DNA of 55,964 nt from an uncultured Eubacteriales bacterium (GTDB lineage: Bacteria > Bacillota > Clostridia > Christensenellales > Aristaeellaceae). A program made the position numbers and the translations under genes. The notes below the pieces were generated by a model. The model was not told the origin of the DNA. It was given only the letters and a program-made list of their open reading frames with translations, and ran no database searches. Shown piece after piece: positions 54,815 to 55,964 of the stretch; position 1 is the first letter of the stretch; the number at the start of each line of letters is the position of its first letter. The stretch is taken from the NCBI GenBank assembly GCA_902799465.1, contig CADCAS010000017.1, forward strand, positions 46,510-102,473, in the 5' to 3' direction.

Positions 54815-55964
54815 ATGTACGACGCGGCGCAGCTATCGCGCTATCCCTATTTTGAGGAGCGGCTCAGGCAGTTCAGCCTGGAGATGCTGCTGGACCCGCT
54901 GACCGGACTGGTGTCCCGGGCCTATATACTGGGCTTCGTCAGGGCGCTGATCGACGCGGGCACCCCCTTCGCCTTCGGCATACTGGATCTGGACAACTTC
55001 AAGTTCATCAACGACACCTACGGTCACAGCGTGGGGGACCAGGTGCTCTCGGACGTGGCCGGGAACCTGGCGCGGTTTCTGGACGGCTACGGCCTTGCGG
55101 GGCGCTTCGGCGGGGACGAATTCCTGTTCGTCAACCTCCGGGATCGAACCTATGCCGACAAGAAGGCGTTTTTGAGCGACCTCTACAGCGCGCACGGCGT
55201 GCTGCGCAGGAGCGTGACGCTTCCGGACTGCGACCTCTTCATCACCGGCACCGTGGGCTGCGCCACCTGCCCGGACGACGCACGTGACTATGAGACGCTC
55301 TTCTCCCTCATCGACAAGACCCTCTATCGGGGCAAGGTGAAGGGGCGCAACTGCTACATTATATATGTAGAGGAAAAGCACAGGGACATCCGCATTCGGC
55401 ATATCGCTCGCGACGGCATCTACACCTCGATGCACAGGGTGGCGCGCCAGTTCGAGATGGCGCCCGGACTCAGGCACCGGCTGAGCTCCGTGACGCCTGT
55501 TTTGATGGATGCGCTCCAGGTCTCCGATCTCTACTACACCGGTCCCGGCCGCGTGCTGCGCTCCGTGCGCAACCGGTCCCTGAAAAAGGACGTCGGCGAC
55601 ATCGACGAGCTGCTGAAGCACGACGACCACTTCACCACCAACACCCTGGAGCGGCTGAGGACGCGCTGTCCCCGGCTGCACGCCGCGCTCACGTCCATGG
55701 AGGTGGAGTCGCTGATGATCGTGCGGGTGAGCATGGACGGCTCCGGCACGAACGGCTATCTGCTCTGCGCCGAGCCCCGAAGCCTCCGCATCTGGCAGGA
55801 GGACGAGTGCGCCATCCTCTACTTCCTGTCCAAGCTCGTCGCCGCCCGCATACGCCTGGAAGGAGAAAGGGGCTGTAAAAAAACAGTCTCAGAGGAACAC
55901 CTGACAAGACGAGCTGCCTTGTCAGGTGTTTTATCAAGGGAAAGGGGGGCGAAAGAAAGGACCA
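54815..55964 (+). CDS. Diguanylate cyclase: GGDEF domain plus GAF-like domain (runs to the window end)
   Basis: At least 383 residues with no stop before the window ends. Residues about 28-190 form a GGDEF domain: DPLTGLVSRAY, LDLDNFKFINDTYGHSVGD and the active-site motif GRFGGDEF, all intact, so cyclic-di-GMP synthesis is expected. An R-x-x-D inhibitory site at the standard distance is not seen. Residues about 195-350 look like a GAF-type sensor (YLLCAEPRSLRIWQEDECAILYFLSKLVAARI near its end). No membrane helix. After about residue 350 the frame continues through a terminator-like hairpin, which suggests that the true end, or a frameshift, lies near 55870. Confidence 0.85.
   Translation, partial: MYDAAQLSRYPYFEERLRQFSLEMLLDPLTGLVSRAYILGFVRALIDAGTPFAFGILDLDNFKFINDTYGHSVGDQVLSDVAGNLARFLDGYGLAGRFGGDEFLFVNLRDRTYADKKAFLSDLYSAHGVLRRSVTLPDCDLFITGTVGCATCPDDARDYETLFSLIDKTLYRGKVKGRNCYIIYVEEKHRDIRIRHIARDGIYTSMHRVARQFEMAPGLRHRLSSVTPVLMDALQVSDLYYTGPGRVLRSVRNRSLKKDVGDIDELLKHDDHFTTNTLERLRTRCPRLHAALTSMEVESLMIVRVSMDGSGTNGYLLCAEPRSLRIWQEDECAILYFLSKLVAARIRLEGERGCKKTVSEEHLTRRAALSGVLSRERGAKERT
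55896..55930 (+). terminator. Terminator-like hairpin inside the open GGDEF frame
   Basis: AACACCTGACAAG pairs with CTTGTCAGGTGTT around a 9-nt loop, followed by TTATC. It looks like an intrinsic terminator, yet the GGDEF reading frame stays open through it. TAA is available at 55876 in another frame, just before an A7 run. Confidence 0.6.

Overview
The window looks like the chromosome of a high-GC (by eye above 60 %) gut- or rumen-type Clostridia. A Christensenellales-like anaerobe is my best guess. The grounds are Gram-positive-style lipoprotein and signal-peptide exporters whose cleavage sites often read A-x-A-E, rubrerythrin, a DUF4250 protein, a DUF6273 protein, and several CUT1/CUT2 sugar ABC transporters with MsmX/UgpC-type ATPases. 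No rRNA, tRNA, CRISPR array or complete insertion sequence was seen.

Layout. (1) 0.2-9.1 kb: a ROK repressor gene diverges from a polyol operon with a consensus promoter: SDR dehydrogenase, RbsB/A/C-type transporter, sorbitol/xylitol-type Zn dehydrogenase, mannitol-type dehydrogenase. (2) 9.2-17.6 kb, minus strand: two secreted proteins (one with DUF6273 and a peptidoglycan-binding domain), then a UgpC-permease-permease-solute-binding protein sugar importer operon. (3) 17.6-28.0 kb: small unrelated units, namely a membrane protein, a C69 dipeptidase, a MATE remnant, rubrerythrin/DUF4250/glutamine-amidotransferase-like genes, an Hsp70-like protein with a membrane hairpin plus a membrane partner, and a YdcF-type membrane protein. 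(4) 28.0-38.9 kb, minus strand: an exporter operon of the NHLM type (C39-peptidase ABC protein, second ABC protein, very short HlyD-like adaptor) with an M4 metallopeptidase, a degenerate response regulator, an unknown protein and a possible degenerate ATPase; an intact paralogous regulator lies upstream. No precursor peptide is visible. (5) 39.1-40.4 kb: a MATE transporter. (6) 40.4-54.7 kb, minus strand: a long pectin locus running from a consensus promoter. It holds an importer (SBP plus two permeases), two MsmX-like ATPases, four unrecognised four-helix membrane proteins, GH28, GH105, a sugar isomerase and pectinesterase. The enzymes have no signal peptides, so oligogalacturonides are probably imported and broken down in the cytosol. 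(7) 54.8 kb to the end: a GGDEF-GAF-like diguanylate cyclase.

The intergenic DNA is the most unusual part. It holds two interlocked repeat families. One is a 182-235 bp miniature transposable element with GTA-type ends (consensus GTA(T/A)CTRTTCAGTTCTGC). Four complete copies are each flanked by a perfect 8-bp target duplication, and a fifth is cut by the window edge; ends and duplication length point to an IS66-type transposase. The other family consists of elements bounded by inverted arrays of 7-bp units. Within an element the two arms can mirror each other down to irregular units, but the unit differs between elements, and three arrays begin inside the stop codon of the preceding gene. The miniature elements repeatedly sit inside the heptamer elements, and in one case the reverse holds.
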